From: Chamaea fasciata | Taxonomy: Eukaryota > Chordata > Aves > Passeriformes > Sylviidae | Reading direction: 5' to 3' | DNA length: 64,000 bases | Assembly: GCA_029207755.1 (NCBI GenBank) | Contig: JARCOQ010000004.1 | Location: forward strand, 43,698,305-43,762,304 | Shown here: positions 27,359-39,952 of the stretch, one piece after another | Layout: every line of letters starts with the position of its first letter | How positions within the stretch are numbered: position 1 is the first letter of the stretch | Notes under the pieces: generated by a model | Databases searched by the model: none | What the model was told of the DNA's origin: nothing | What the model saw: the letters and a program-made list of their open reading frames with translations, nothing else | Translations under genes and position numbers: made by a program

Positions 27359-30331
27359 GGACATACTTAATGCCATCCAGAAAATTGAATCAGGACATAA
27401 ACATACGTCTCCGGTTTTCACAAGTAATCTCAACAAAAAATCAATGTACATGGAATAAGAACTGATCTCTCTTTCTTTATTATAGTAAATCACTGTCCTT
27501 TGTAGTACCAGCCACTTTATTGTAATATTAGGCTACTTTAACCTATCCCTCTATATTTTGAGCTGGCTAGCAGAAGCCCTATTTTCTAAATTCTTACTGT
27601 AGTGGACATTTGTATCATTTGACACACAATACTAACTATCACATTTAAGAGAGACAGATGCTCATTATTTACAGTTACATATTTTAAGTTGAAAATATTA
27701 TTCTACTATTACCCAGTCTTATAAAAATGAAATGTATCAACACTCAGAAGATGGAAAGAAGGACAATTCTACAATTCTTTTTACTCACAGAGACTAAGCA
27801 TATAACAGAACTTATTTCAAAATGTGAAGCAAGCTGTATGATTAAAGTGCCAGTTGCCTAAAAACTACTTCATTGTTTGAGTAAAAATATTCAGAAATAG
27901 TAAAAAAACCTTGATTTTCATCTAAAATTTAAGGTGAGTAAAGCACAAAATTTTGAAATTACTAGGTACAGAACTACAGTCTGCTGAGATACTTTTGTTT
28001 TTCTTAAATTGCAAACAGTCATAAGGCATTGGATTTCAACCTGAAACAGATAATCTTCAGCAGCTCTGACACCTATATCCAAACCAGTTACCACTATATA
28101 TCTAAAGCTAATATATAAATAAATCAAATACATAAAAATAGATATGACTTATAGACTGACAGGTGTGGAAGCCTAGGCCTTTTTGACTTAATTACAGAAA
28201 GATGTAAAATTACAGCAGGCCACAGACAAGAAAACAAAACAGTACTCTTATACTGCAGCAGTCTAAGAGAAATTCCAACAACTGAATTTAAATTTAGACT
28301 CAGTTTGGGGTCTTTTGCTTAAAGCTGTAGTGGTCCTCAGAAATTTTCCAGAAATCAAATAAAACATGAGAAGGGAAACACAGAGCAATGCAGGAAACAA
28401 GCTCTGGAAACAACTCTTTCAAAAACCTGTTTTCTGTCTCTGAAAGATATTTAAGTTCTGTGCCACTTGTTTCCTGATATGTCAAAAAACCTGTGATTAC
28501 ACATCCTTGTAACATGATTTCACTAACACAATATATTTGAGTGCAAGTAATTCTCTACTAAGGTGTTGCTTTTCAGCACTCACACCAGGGGACACATTCT
28601 GTGTTCTTCCCCAGCTCCATGACCAGGAAAGATCTCTGTAAGCTAATGAAAGATAGAGAGCACAAAATAGTAATTTTTCCTTCTTTTATTTCCAAATTTC
28701 TTCAGGTTTTTTCTGTTCATTCAGTCTCTTTTCTCAGTAGTTTCTCAAACAATTCCAGTTATCTTTACATTTGTTGTTACTCATTGCAGCACCTGCTACC
28801 CCATCAGCAGGGCTCAGAGTTGAGCATTTTGCAGAAGTAGTCTCCTACATCCTTCCTGAATACAAAAGCTGAGTGCTCAGGTTTTCTAACAGTAATGGGA
28901 TTTTTTTCTCCATCTAGTCATCCTTATTTTTCCCATTTTCATCTTTTTTTTTTTTCTCTAAACTGAATAATATGAAAAAATTAAACAGAAGGAAAAATAT
29001 TATTGAGTATTTTTCAGTCACAGATGATTGCCTAGAAAGAGTATTTCTCTTGGTATATTAGGGAAGATCATACACTTTCTTGGACTCTTTATACCCCTGT
29101 TAACTTCACAATGAGCCCAACCCTATGTTGCCAAAATGGACTTTTTAATACATGCTTATGGATGGTTTTTAGTTGCCTGAAAAAAGTGCACTATTCAATA
29201 CAGTCAAAGAATTTATTTCCTCAGAAATGGTTCCAGTGCATCTGGCTCCTAAATTGGTATTGTCTCCAGTTTAGTCAACAGAGAGAGACCTAGAACTAAG
29301 TCTTGAACCCTTGCACGCAAGTGCCCCCCTTGCAGATGAAGGTAAGATACCTTGTGTTTAATTGCTAAAACCCTCCATGACTGTGGCAGCCATCACCTCA
29401 CTTTCAAAGAATTAAGCAAGAATTGCTGCTTCACTTTTCCAGGAGGCAAGAGGAGAGGAAATGCTTGTCTTCCAGGAAACAGTTCCTCAGACATAGGGTT
29501 GGAGATGTACCAGTGAAGATGCTCTGTATTAATTTTCTTCCTGTCAGAGGGCTTCCAGATGAGACCCAAAGTCCTTGTTGCAAAGCTAGGACTGTCTTTG
29601 TGAGCTGCTGTTGCATTATCTTGTATTACTCTGTGCTCCTGTGGAAGTGGTACCAAGGTAACAGTTTGTCCATGTAAAGACCAAGTGCTGTGCGTGAGCA
29701 GAGAGATTGCCCTCTTCACCTTGCTCTGAATGTGCCTTGTGAAAAAGATTGGCTCAAAGAGGGGATAAAAAACATTACTGTGTAGCCTGACACCTGTAAG
29801 CCACACCTAGATGAGAAGTGTTCTGCTCCCTGAAAATACCTGGGAGAGGGTTATGTCTTTTTTTGGGGGAATGTATTTGTCTACCCCTAGACACTGCAGA
29901 AGGGAGAGCCATTGTCCCTGGTAACACATTTTCAACTTATTGATGGTGTCATCTGCACAGTGGCACACCAAGAAATTTTATCAGATCAAGTCCTATGACA
30001 AGCTCAGCCATAATCAGGGATGTTTGATCAGGCAAGTAACTCGCTATTCAGCCCTGCTAGTATGTAGGTTCTGGAGGCAAACCTAAGCATTTGTCAGGGA
30101 ACTTACAATCATGAAAGCTGTTATTTTGTTTTAAAAAGCACATGAAAGAAGGAGTTTATGCAATTAGGGCATCTGAGAAATGTATCCTTAAGATTCCTAA
30201 CTGTGTATTTTCCCACTTTTTTAAATTATAGGGTTTTGACAGTAAGTATATTAAAACATAATTTGGCATTTACACATCAAGATCAAGGTATTGCAAGTCC
30301 TGACAACTGCTCTTTAGTGAAAAGAACTACC
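27359..30331. other. Unique noncoding DNA with a GC-richer patch at 29.3-29.8 kb
   Basis: No repeat family is recognised. At 29393-29806 long frames overlap on both strands (137 codons minus, 84 plus). A CAG after a pyrimidine run near 29450 and an AAG-GTAACAG near 29657 resemble splice sites. The frames show no domains and the plus frame contains no clear coding bias, so these are noted but not called as an exon. Confidence 0.45.
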
Positions 30332-30440
30332 GAATCACAGAATTGTTGGGGTTGGAAGGGACCCCTGGAGATCATCTAGGTCAATTCCCCTGCCATGGCA
30401 GGGTCACCAAACACAGTTTGTTGCCAGTCAACAAAAGTGC
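30332..30440 (-). mobile_element. Short CR1 LINE 3' tail
   Basis: The plus strand reads gaatcacagaattgttgggg, then 'ttggaagggacccctggaga' and 'tcatctaggtcaattcccct', the reverse complement of the CR1 3' terminus. The similarity fades after the 'ggcagggtcacc' block, so only about 80-110 bp remain. It is a severely 5'-truncated insertion, or one cut short by later deletion. Confidence 0.9.
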
Positions 30441-31423
30441 AACAAAGAGGCCAGCAAAATTTCCTAGGGCACCAATGGAATTGTGATAGTAGCTTATCTG
30501 ATATCACCATCTCTAGATTTAAAAAATTACTCCTGAGTAAACTCAGTAACCTGAGTCCAACTATAGCATTTTCTCACAAATTCACCCAACCTGGACCTGA
30601 AGGCTCAAAGGCAGTGAGTCAAAGAGGGGAAAATCACATCTGCTCTAGTATTTGTTAACATTTCTATTCAAAAATTGATTAGTAACCTAACAAAAGAGAA
30701 AATACTGTAAGATAAAATATCAAAATATAGCTCCCTAGTTTTGAAATGTGAAAAATACATCAAGAAGTAGCTATTTTACATTGTTTTGTTTTCTCCTCAG
30801 TCAGAGAAAGATCTTCAGCATTTTTTGTCATTTTAAGTGCACCTAGTTTGTGATTTTTTTTACTCCATAAAAAATAGAATTTGCTTATCTATTTCTTGCA
30901 GTAATATTTCATGATCAAAATTCTCTGTCATTCTTTTTTGTGTAACTGCTTACTAAAAAAACATTTGATATCAGTAATATTTTCTCATAATAATGAAATT
31001 ACCCACTGCCAGTGCTACTGGTCTGTCCCTGCTGTTATCCTATGTATAAACCAGATGGGGAGGTTCTATCTGGGCTCTCCTCCCAGAAGTTATCTGTTCT
31101 CTTTCTTGTTGGCCAAGCATATCACCTTCAATTTAAAACCACTACCTGCTAACCCAAGGACATCAGGACTCTTCCTAAATTGTCTCCTTATTAAATTTTT
31201 GCCAATACCCTGAGAAAGATGGGATCTGTGTCTCTGAGTATGTTAAACTCGAGCAATCTTTGTGCTACACTATAGCCACAGGATGTGCACCTGTTTTCAC
31301 ATACAAATAATGTTTAGAACTAATAAAGATGGGAACAGTTTACACTTGCGTGAATTTTTTTTAAAGTATAATACAGTGCATTTAAAAAGAGAAAAAAACC
31401 CAAAATACTAAGTTTTATCAGAA
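30441..31423. other. Unique noncoding DNA
   Basis: No recognised element. The 100-codon frame at 30911-31213 has no identifiable domain. Confidence 0.5.
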
Positions 31424-31507
31424 ATAAAAAAACAAACCCTAACAAAAAACAACCAAACAAACAGAAACCACCAACAACAAAATACCAAACCAAACCAAAC
31501 AACCTAC
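31424..31507. repeat. A/C-rich low-complexity tract
   Basis: The plus strand is nearly all A and C, with AAAC, AACAA and three ACCAA-type units near 31490-31507. It is similar in type to the tract at 16.2 kb. The reverse frame over it (31320-31514), with its phenylalanine, leucine and glycine codons, is a product of this composition and not a gene. Confidence 0.8.
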
Positions 31508-32318
31508 AAGACACCTACATTGGCAGGGTCAGCTCAATGTTGATTTTTGACAGACTAATTAGGACATTCAGTTAGAGGTGTTCACACCCAGAGCTCGATT
31601 TTGACTACCAAGACCTCAGCACACTTAGGGGTTTTGTGACAAACATACCAAGAGATTCATGCCAAAGTTTGCACGACTTACCTTTTGTATGACTTAGTTT
31701 GCATGACTTAGACAAAAGAATGAGAATCGCAACATGGCAGAGTATTTTAATATGAAACAACAAAAACTTTATCAAAACTTATCAATGTTCTTTTTTCAGG
31801 AGAACTCAAAGAGTTTTATCTTGTCAAGCAGTTATTTTACTGAGGAAGAAAGAGCTCTGTTGACTAATTCATAGGTATAACTGAAAGGAGCTTTTCCTGA
31901 CTTTGATTAATGGGGTCTGAAACCTAGTCATTATGGAAAAGAGAAAGATGATCTGACTGGTCTGACCAGACCAGCTGCACTAGTGTTTTTGAAGATTAAG
32001 CAAGGTGCTGTTCTCCATCCCATTGTATGATGGTGCCCTCAGCTGCTCAGTCTCAGATCTGTGAAAGGAGAGTGGGAAGAGAAGAAAGGAGAAGAAGGCT
32101 GAAGATGGAGTCATTTCATGTGTCTCCAGCAGGGTTCCCTCTCCTGTGATGGCTGCCTGATTACACACCCTCACGAGCAGGAGACATCAGATGGCAAAAT
32201 GATGATGATATCCACAGGGGCAGCAGCAGCAGCTGTTGGTGTGCCTAAGTGGCATGGAGTACCCTCATGAAGTGGAGCAGAGGTACAGCTTCTCCCTCTC
32301 CTTTCCACCAACACCTCT
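31508..32318. other. Unique noncoding DNA
   Basis: No repeat family or gene recognised. A short imperfect duplication of 'cgacttacctttt'/'gtatgacttagtttgc' type words occurs near 31670-31705. Confidence 0.45.
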
Positions 32319-32420
32319 GGTCACAGAAGCACAGAATTAACTAAGTTGAAAAAAACCTTTGAGGTCTTGAGGACAACCTAATGATCTGCTGTGAACTCTG
32401 CAGTCTTTTTTACAGGTGTC
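32319..32420 (-). mobile_element. Decayed CR1-like 3' tail
   Basis: The plus strand at 32321-32376 (tcacagaagcacagaattaa, then 'ctaagttgaaaaaaaccttt' and 'gaggtcttgaggacaacct') parallels the reverse complement of CR1 3' ends of the 'cagaattactaaggttgg' subtype. Many substitutions are present and only about 100 bp can be followed. The call depends on this short match, so it is less sure than the other CR1 copies. Confidence 0.65.
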
Positions 32421-35400
32421 TGGAAGGCAGAGAGTGGAATTACCTGTAATCTCCTTTCTTTAGGCACTGGATTTGATTTCAGAAAAATAGTGTATCATGT
32501 TTCCAGTCTCACCTATCTTCTTTCCCAAACAGCAGTTTTACAGCTCTAGGTCTATAGCACCAAGCTATTGTTAGATTTATTTTAATTTCTACCTCTTTCT
32601 TGCATTTTTGGCATTAGCATTTTGGTTATGCACACTGCAGTATTTTATTTCATTTCATTTTAAGAAAGTAAATTTGCTATTTAATTTATAATTAAATAGT
32701 TTTAGAAAAGAGATAAACTTATAATTATTGAACTACCAGTTGCTAAGCTAAACAAATATGAAATGTTAACAGTTGCTGTTAATCATGACAAAGCACGCGG
32801 CAGGAAAAAGATCTTTGTGAAAATGAATTTTAAAAAGAAATATCTGGGTTTAGGGAAAAAAATCTGCTGAGTATTGCCAACCACCAACTCTGCAACTGTA
32901 TCATCTTTGTCTTTTTCTGCCTTGGCCTTCATATCAGCTTTTTTCCTCCTGCTCACTCTCCCAAAATTAAATCCTTTAACTGTCATCAAACATCTGTCAT
33001 GGAAAGGAGATCAGAAATCTGGCATGAAATTCCAAACAGCTTCAGTAATTTGGCAAACAACTTATTTTGTAATCATTTCTAAAGCATTGTCTGGTAACAG
33101 ACAACAGCAGAGCTTGCTGCATTTTTAAACTGTTATGCATGATGTCTTGGTTTAGATGCCTGCTAACACACAATCTGAAAATTAACTGTTCAATGTGCCT
33201 GTTTTCTGCATTCAGCTCCACAGCATTGGGTATAAGTGATAAAGGCTCAGTTTTGAAGACAACCAATGTAAACAGGAGCCTACAAATTTTTTTCACTTAA
33301 GATTTGTCCTCTTTCAGTAACTCTTAAAGCTTATTTTGTATTCTGAACTGAACCACAACCACCTAGTCACTGGATAAACACACTGGTTTGACAGTTTTCT
33401 GACATACATGCTTTGATTACCAGCAAAGTGTAATGTGCATTAAATTCTGAGGAGAAAAGTTTATGCAGAAGGTCTTCTGCTTTACACTGCACTCATTGAC
33501 TATGAATCTGCATAATTCTGTATCCTGCCATCCTTGTTGCAGCCATCCTACTACTGTGCAGCCACAAACTGACTTAGCAGTTGTTATCTGATAAAAATTT
33601 GTGCCCCACCAAGTGAATGTGCAAGAAGTCCCCATGATGAACAACCAGGATAAACCACGGTGTGAACCAAATTCCAAACAAAGGGTAAAATTAGATGACA
33701 CCTGGATGGACTGAATAACCAGGAAGACACTGAAATTAGCCTTGAAGGAAAGTAAAATATTTCTTAGCTGTGCCGTTTGTTGGCTATTCAGACTCAAAGC
33801 ATGACAGGAGAATCTTGTTTCAGATTTCTGATATTTACCATGGCTCAGAGAACCAAGAGCAAAACTGTGAAGAAAACTCATGGGACAAGGTCTGTTCTGT
33901 AAATCACTTCTGTTCCAATTATAAAATCTGTGAAGGGTCCACATGTTTGAAATGCATGAATCATCTGAAAACCCTGAAGAAAAATCACAGGCTAAAATTC
34001 TTTCACTGTGACTAAATAATTTTAATAATTACTGTTCAGTAATAAATATGGAGTATTTCTTTTGCAGTCAATAATTTACCAGACTGAGATATCTTTCCCT
34101 AATTCTTTATTTCACACCCTCATTATGACTGAGAACTAGAAAGTGGGAGGAAAAATCATAAAGTACATGGTTTCTTTGAAAGTGTGTATGAATTCTGTTG
34201 CCAGGCAGGCTACCATCTACACTTGCTGTTTTTTGGTCATTACTAGTCCAAATCTAGAAGTGAAATTTGAAAAAGTGCCATGGCACACACTCAAAGTATT
34301 TATGTTGTTTCTCCCACACTACTGTTTGTCAGAGCAATATCAAGTAAAAAGACCTATTATTTTTATATGTTTATTGAATATGGTGTAAGCTGTAAAATAT
34401 CTATGTTAGCGTGTATCAATGTCTGAGCAATTTTACTGCAAAAAGCAAAAATTTTAAAGCACCAGGTTTGTATTTGTTTAGCTATGCTTTGGGACAGGGA
34501 AGAGTCAAGTTATGTCTTAAAATGCTGGAAGGGATTTTATTACTTTTATTATTTTATTGACGTAGCTTATGGGCAGTACAGCAGAAGAGAATACAATTCT
34601 TCTGAGGAAATATTTTCTCAGGATAAACAGGTATATCACATAAAGCTTTGTAGGGATAATATGCCACCAGTGACATGATAAACTCAGAATGTGACTGAAA
34701 ATTACAAATAATCTTTGCAAAATATTCACAGTGAGCTTTTTACACTCTTACAATGGATAAATAGCACATTTTATGACTGAAAAAATGTTCTATTTGCACT
34801 CCAGTATTTGAAGACCAGACTGCCCCACCTCATTCCTGCACAGGGAGCTATTTTCCTTCAGTTCTGCCACATCTCACAGGGAACTGTTCTGGTTATTGTT
34901 TAATCTGAAATAATGTTATTAATGTGCTTCCATGCTCTCCAGGCTGGCCTCTGCTTTCGCAAATGGACACATTTATTTTCCATACAAGTAAAGGAGTGAT
35001 ACATCCTCTAGAGTATCAAGTACCAGTAGTGCTAACCTGCTCCTGTTCTTCATGAGTAGTTCTCCCAGTCCTCTTTATCCCTCTCCCTCCACTCTCCACT
35101 GACTCCTCTGTTCTCTTAAAGCCACATACAACATCCTGATCCTCAGAATTGCAAAGCAATCACATACCACTGTACACTGATAATAAGCAAATCCTCTCAC
35201 AAGTACAGAAAATAAAAGAGATGGGTCTCCAAGGCATAGGCTATCACTTGCCAACACTGCGAAGAGTCTCAAATGACAGGATCTCAAAACTGAAATGGAA
35301 AACATTTTCTATTTGGTACCATGGCAACTGAACAAAACCCAGTAATTGCCTGCTCATCTCCTCACCTCCCAGATTCAACGCAACTGGGCTGACTTGCTTT

Positions 35401-35533
35401 TAAGGATTGGAGCTTTATCTATCTCTTGATGCCTGGCAAATAGAAAAGAAGAAGGGAAAGGGGGAAAAAAAAGAAAAAGAAAAAAAAACAAGAAGAAAAG
35501 TAGATACCATCAGAAAACTCTAAGCAGCCTTCA

Positions 35534-35534
<1 letters not shown>
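32421..35534. other. Unique noncoding DNA
   Basis: No element recognised. The reverse frame 33417-33944 (175 codons, the longest in the window) was examined. It shows no domain, no signal peptide with a matching mature region, no intron signals and no codon bias, and a forward frame overlaps it. From about 35440 the plus strand becomes purine-rich (GAAG and AAAAG units), leading into the A run. Confidence 0.5.

Positions 35535-35569
<35 letters not shown>
35535..35569. repeat. Poly(A) run of 35 bases
   Basis: An uninterrupted run of 35 A residues follows about 100 bp of purine-rich DNA. CR1 does not end in poly(A), so this would be unusual as a CR1 tail. I see no processed gene copy immediately upstream. 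A slippage-expanded homopolymer is the simplest reading, and assembled lengths of such runs are unreliable. Confidence 0.95.
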
Positions 35570-35572
<3 letters not shown>

Positions 35573-37404
35573 TGTACTTTCAAGGGGAAGGGCAGGACTT
35601 AACTGCAAATTAAAAAGAATAAATGACCAGGAAATACAAAGCTCATGAACAGGTAGACTTTTTTTACTTGAAAACATGCTGGACCACAGTTGTTCTTATC
35701 TTTAAAGAGCTTGAGCATAAAAAACTGGTTTTCAGTTTGCAGCCAGGCAATAGGCAAGTCTGAGAGACTGAATTTGTACACAGTTACAAACTGATAGTCA
35801 AAAAAGTTGTACACTGCACTGTTAGAAAAGAATTGGGAAGTCATGAGTTTTTGGTGATTGGCCTTACAGCACTGCTTCAGTGTATTGAGCTCTGTTTCTC
35901 CACTTTTCTTGATGCTTATTCAAATATCACAGTCTGAGAGACATTGATATAATTTCCTCTCCTTTTTAAAAAGTAAAACTAATTTTTAAAAATATTATTT
36001 AAGTATGTAAATCACGATTAAAGAAAAGTGTAACTTTATGAAAACCACGTTTCTTAAATTAAGAAGCACAGTTTTCCAAAATAATGCAATTTCATAAATA
36101 TTTCATAAGGGCCAGTACGATTTCATGAGTTTTCTCAATGTTATATGAAATATTGCAAGAGAATTATATGAGCACTAATGAATTATTAAATTCCATTTCT
36201 ATTTCAGGTAATTTCACAAAATATTTTTTTTACTTCTGAATGCCTGTACATAATACCAAATCCAATCTCCACAAAATTAACTTGATTTTAATTTTAACAT
36301 TCAAGCTTTTAATCTTGAAATAAAAATAAAAAATTAACCTGGCCACGTGTCAGCAGAAAACATTTCTTGCATGTTGTTTCACCAGCTACTTTCACATAAT
36401 CAGAAAATGCTAGTACATTTATCATCTCAAACAGATTACTTTAGGTAATGGTGCAAACACCATGCATTTTTAAAATAAGAGTCCCTAACCTTATCATAAG
36501 GCAAAATCATCATTTGAGTCCCAATATAACTAGACATGATAACCAAGGACCTATATATGAAATAAAAAATAATAAAAAAATAAAATAATAACAAAAAAGA
36601 CATTTCGGTCCTGGAACTCACATTCATAGCTAATGAAAGTTAGTCTCTCTTAAACTGTCCAGTATTTAAATAGATTTAAAGTTCTCAGTTTCCCCAGGTA
36701 TAACACATCTTTTCATACCTTTGTGTCTTGAAAATGATAGACCTGTCAACACTGAAACATTGTACTGAAATGCTTCTTTCCACCTTTCCAATGTAAAAGC
36801 CTGCTGCAGAAGGACTGAAAACGTTTCCATAAGTCTCATTCCACATGCAAATCTATGGCTAATGCTCATCACTTCTGGGCCAAGAAACATTATTTTAATA
36901 GCAGTGCCTACCTACAATTAATCATCTGGGTAAACAAACTGAGCAAAAAATCCCCTCTGCTGTCAAAATGCTGCCGCAGAAGCCAAGCTCTGCACGTATC
37001 TCAAAAAGTGTCACTTGCCATCACAGTATTTTTGCAGCCAGTACAGGTCACTTAAACGTTATAGCTCAATCTTTTCTCATTAGTCAGCATGTACTGCAGA
37101 AGCCCAGAAATGACTTACCGGAGTACAAATCTGATCCAAGGAAATGACAATCCACATTGTCCTCTTTTTACTCCCACTCCTGATGCTACTGGCAGGGCAG
37201 ATGCTTGTGCTTCTCTTCAAATTTCTGCAAACCCTTGCCAGCAGTGCACCTCATGATCTGCAAAGCTGTCATCAGACAATGGCATACTTTTGCTTCTCAT
37301 GACAGGAACCGTGCTAGATCATCATCATCACCCTATCTAGCAGCATAATCTGAAATTCTGCTTTCATACCTATAGAAAACCAGCCATAGAGTAGCTGGCA
37401 AAAA
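35570..37404. other. Unique AT-rich noncoding DNA
   Basis: No repeat family, RNA gene or coding exon recognised. Confidence 0.5.
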
Positions 37405-37938
37405 ATTCCACTTTCGTGAGACCCACCTGGAGTACTGCTCTGGGGTCCCCAGCACAGGAGGGACATCGACCTGTTGGACCAAGTTCACAGGTGGGACATG
37501 AAGATGATTAGAGGGACAGAGCACCTCTCCTGTGAGGAAAGGATGACAGATTATCAATTGAGATTGTTCAGCCTGGAAAGGAGAAGACTTTGAACCTAAC
37601 TGACGCTTTTCAGTACCTGAAGGGACTTTACAAGAAATTTGGAGTGAGGCTATTTTCCAGGCTATTTACAAGAGTCTAAAAGGCAGAGGGGAATGGATTC
37701 AAACTGAAAGAGGACAGATTTAGACCAGATACCGAGAGGAAATTGTTTACTGTGAGGGTGGTGAGGCACAGGAACAGATTGCCCAGAGAAGCTGTGGGCA
37801 CTCTGAAAGTGTTCAAGGTCAGATTGAATGAGGCTCTGAACAACCTGCTCTAGTGGAAGGTGTCCCTGAGGTGTGAGGGTTGAAACTAGACAATCTGTAA
37901 GGGATGTCCTAAAACAAGGCATTCTATGATTCTTTGTA
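37405..37938 (+). mobile_element. CR1 LINE 3' fragment, plus strand
   Basis: The only forward-oriented CR1 here. In order it shows 'cgtgagacccacctggagta' (37415-37434), 'acatgaagatgattagaggg' (37496-37515), 'ttgttcagcctggaaaggag' (37564-37583), 'cagtacctgaagggactt' (37611-37628), 'tactgtgagggtggtgaggc' (37748-37767), 'agattgcccagagaagctgt' (37776-37795) and 'tctagtggaaggtgtccctg' (37849-37868). It ends in 'attctatgattctttg' (37921-37936). The start lies in the C-terminal coding part of CR1 ORF2 and the end is the family's characteristic ATTCTATGA-type tail. Stops and indels break the coding part. The copy is 5'-truncated, about 530 bp, and moderately diverged. Confidence 0.95.
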
Positions 37939-39123
37939 GAACTTGCACACTTCACCCAGAGCTTGCACACTAGAACAGTGGCTTGCTTTAGAATGATTTC
38001 CCCAAAAAACCTATGACGTGCCAAAGAAAAATCCTATACTGGACATACCCAGCAGTGAGACAAATTTGTTGGTGCATCTGCACAGACTCCTGCCTGAAAA
38101 CAGTATAGAGTGGTATTAGATACTCTGGCCATGGGGACAGACCTCTCAGGTAGCAACCCCTCTGGACATACTCTCTCAGCTGAAACAGTTTGTCACAGGC
38201 CACTGAAAAAATAAGATCCCTATCTGCACAAAATTTCATTAAAATATTTGATAGAGAAAAAAAAATCAATATTTCCTCTCATCATCCTAATTCATTATTC
38301 CCTGGGAGGAATATGTTACAAAAATGGAACTTTTTTGATTTAAACAATAAGAGTAATTGATTTTACCTGAACAAGAAGAGATTTTCTACAATGCAAAGAA
38401 AACTTAGCAAATTTACTACTTTTTGATTATTCATATATGATGTTTGACAGAAGCAACATGGTGTAAAAAATAATAATGTAATCTTGTCTGCAAACAACTA
38501 TTTGTTACTGCAAACTGCTTTACAACAAACTTCTTTAAAATATCATCCCATAATATTTTGTGACTTTTGTGTTTTGATCTGCTCTTTTCCAAGTTTGACT
38601 TGCATACAGGTAAAATTTGAGATCAATTTTTAATTCAGTTAATCATCTTATTATATATTTACTATAAATTATTTATACGTATATTTCAGTGATAGAAAAG
38701 ATGAGTGACACAAGTTGCAGTTCATTCATCATTCATCAAAAGATAAAATGTTTTGAAGGACAAAGAGAGACAAAAGGTTTTGACTAGCTGCTATCTTAGA
38801 TGCTAATATTTCTTGTCCTTGACTTTATTACGTGAGTTTTTCCACATGTTCCCTCCTTACTGAAGCTCTCCTGGTACTAATAGCACACCATTCGGCTCCA
38901 GTATCCTTCCTGGTGTAACAGCATAGTAATACACATTGTTTACATGACAGTCAGCACTCAGGGACTGCAAATGGGCCGGGTGTTTGAAAGAAATACTCTG
39001 TAAAGTCTTCAGGGAGGGAAAACACCCCTGTCCTGCCTATTACACAAAAAAGTGAATGAAAAGCAGGACTTTTTCCCCTTTCTGCAATAAAGCTGAAATT
39101 GAAAATCAAGCCTGGATTTCAAA
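37939..39123. other. Unique noncoding DNA
   Basis: No element recognised. The frames at 37988-38269 and 37662-38024 are not coding; the latter is antisense to the CR1 copy. Confidence 0.5.
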
Positions 39124-39395
39124 GAGGTGAGGCGAGGCGAGGCGAGGCGGAAGGGGAAGGGGAAGGGGAAGGGGAAGGGGAAGGGGAAGGGGAAGGGGAA
39201 GGGGAAGGGGAAGGGGAAGGGGAAGGGGAAGGGGAAGGGGAAGGGAAAGGGAAAGGGAAAGGGAAAGGGAAAGGGAAAGGGAAAGGGAAAGGGAAAGGGA
39301 AAGGGAAAGGGAAAGGGAAAGGGAAAGGGAAAGGGAAAGGGAAAGGGAAAGGGAAAGGGAAAGGGAAAGGGAAAGGGAAAGGGAAAGGGAAAGGA
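39124..39395. repeat. Compound homopurine array: GAGGC, GGGGAA, GGGAAA
   Basis: Five pentamers (GAGGT then four GAGGC, 39124-39148) lead into about 15-16 copies of GGGGAA (to 39242), then 25 perfect copies of GGGAAA (39243-39392). From 39149 to 39395 the plus strand has no pyrimidine (247 bp). Because the unit is six bases, every forward frame is open and gives Gly-Glu or Gly-Lys repeats, so the two frames of 100 and 118 codons here are artefacts. The G runs every six bases could favour G-quadruplex or triplex structures; that is inference from composition. Confidence 0.97.
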
Positions 39396-39952
39396 TGCTG
39401 AGTTTAGGCTTCTGATAGGCTTCCAGCTAACAAGAAGTCCGCAGCTGGGTCTGGAAGTACTATGCAGGAGATCCTACAGATGATACCCACACCACCTTTG
39501 CCTGCTCTAATCACTGTGAATCACATCTAGATGAAGAACAGAGCTCAAACCTTGTGGAGGAAGGACACTTTACCTTTTCTATGACATCATATTAGTCTGG
39601 TTTTGGAAGCCAAGATCAGTTCTCTGTATTGTATCACTATGTGTCATGAGCTAGAGTGATTTCTCAGCTTGCGACTGTGTTTCAGAGGCATCTACATCAC
39701 ATTCCTCTCCTGCAACACAAAATATGTAGTAAATGTCCCCTGGCACCATTAACCTTTTGAAGTCAATAAACCTTTTTCTAGTTCAATGGGAATTGTCCAA
39801 CATTTTCCCAGTGAGAAAAAATGTTGCTTGCAGTTAAACTGTTCCTCATTTTGAGGAAAGACATCAGACTTCCCACACACACACACCTTTTTTTTCTTTT
39901 CATACATCTTTAGAAACCGGTTACTTTTAGTGCAAAGGGCTTTGGAAAACTA
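39396..39952. other. 557-bp spacer between the two simple-repeat arrays
   Basis: Unique sequence of mixed composition with a short ACAC run near 39878. No gene or repeat family recognised. Confidence 0.5.

Noticed and set aside
29393..29806. 137-codon reverse frame and a possible plus-strand exon between CAG and GTAACAG
   Set aside because: The two strands compete, the plus-strand segment lacks coding features, and single splice-like words are common by chance.
33417..33944. 175-codon reverse open frame, the longest in the window
   Set aside because: No domain, coding bias, start context or splice signals; the length is possible by chance in 128 kb of strand sequence.
39099..39483. Gly-Glu and Gly-Lys repeat proteins of 100 and 118 codons
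   Set aside because: They are direct translations of the GGGGAA/GGGAAA array; a six-base unit without stops keeps all frames open.
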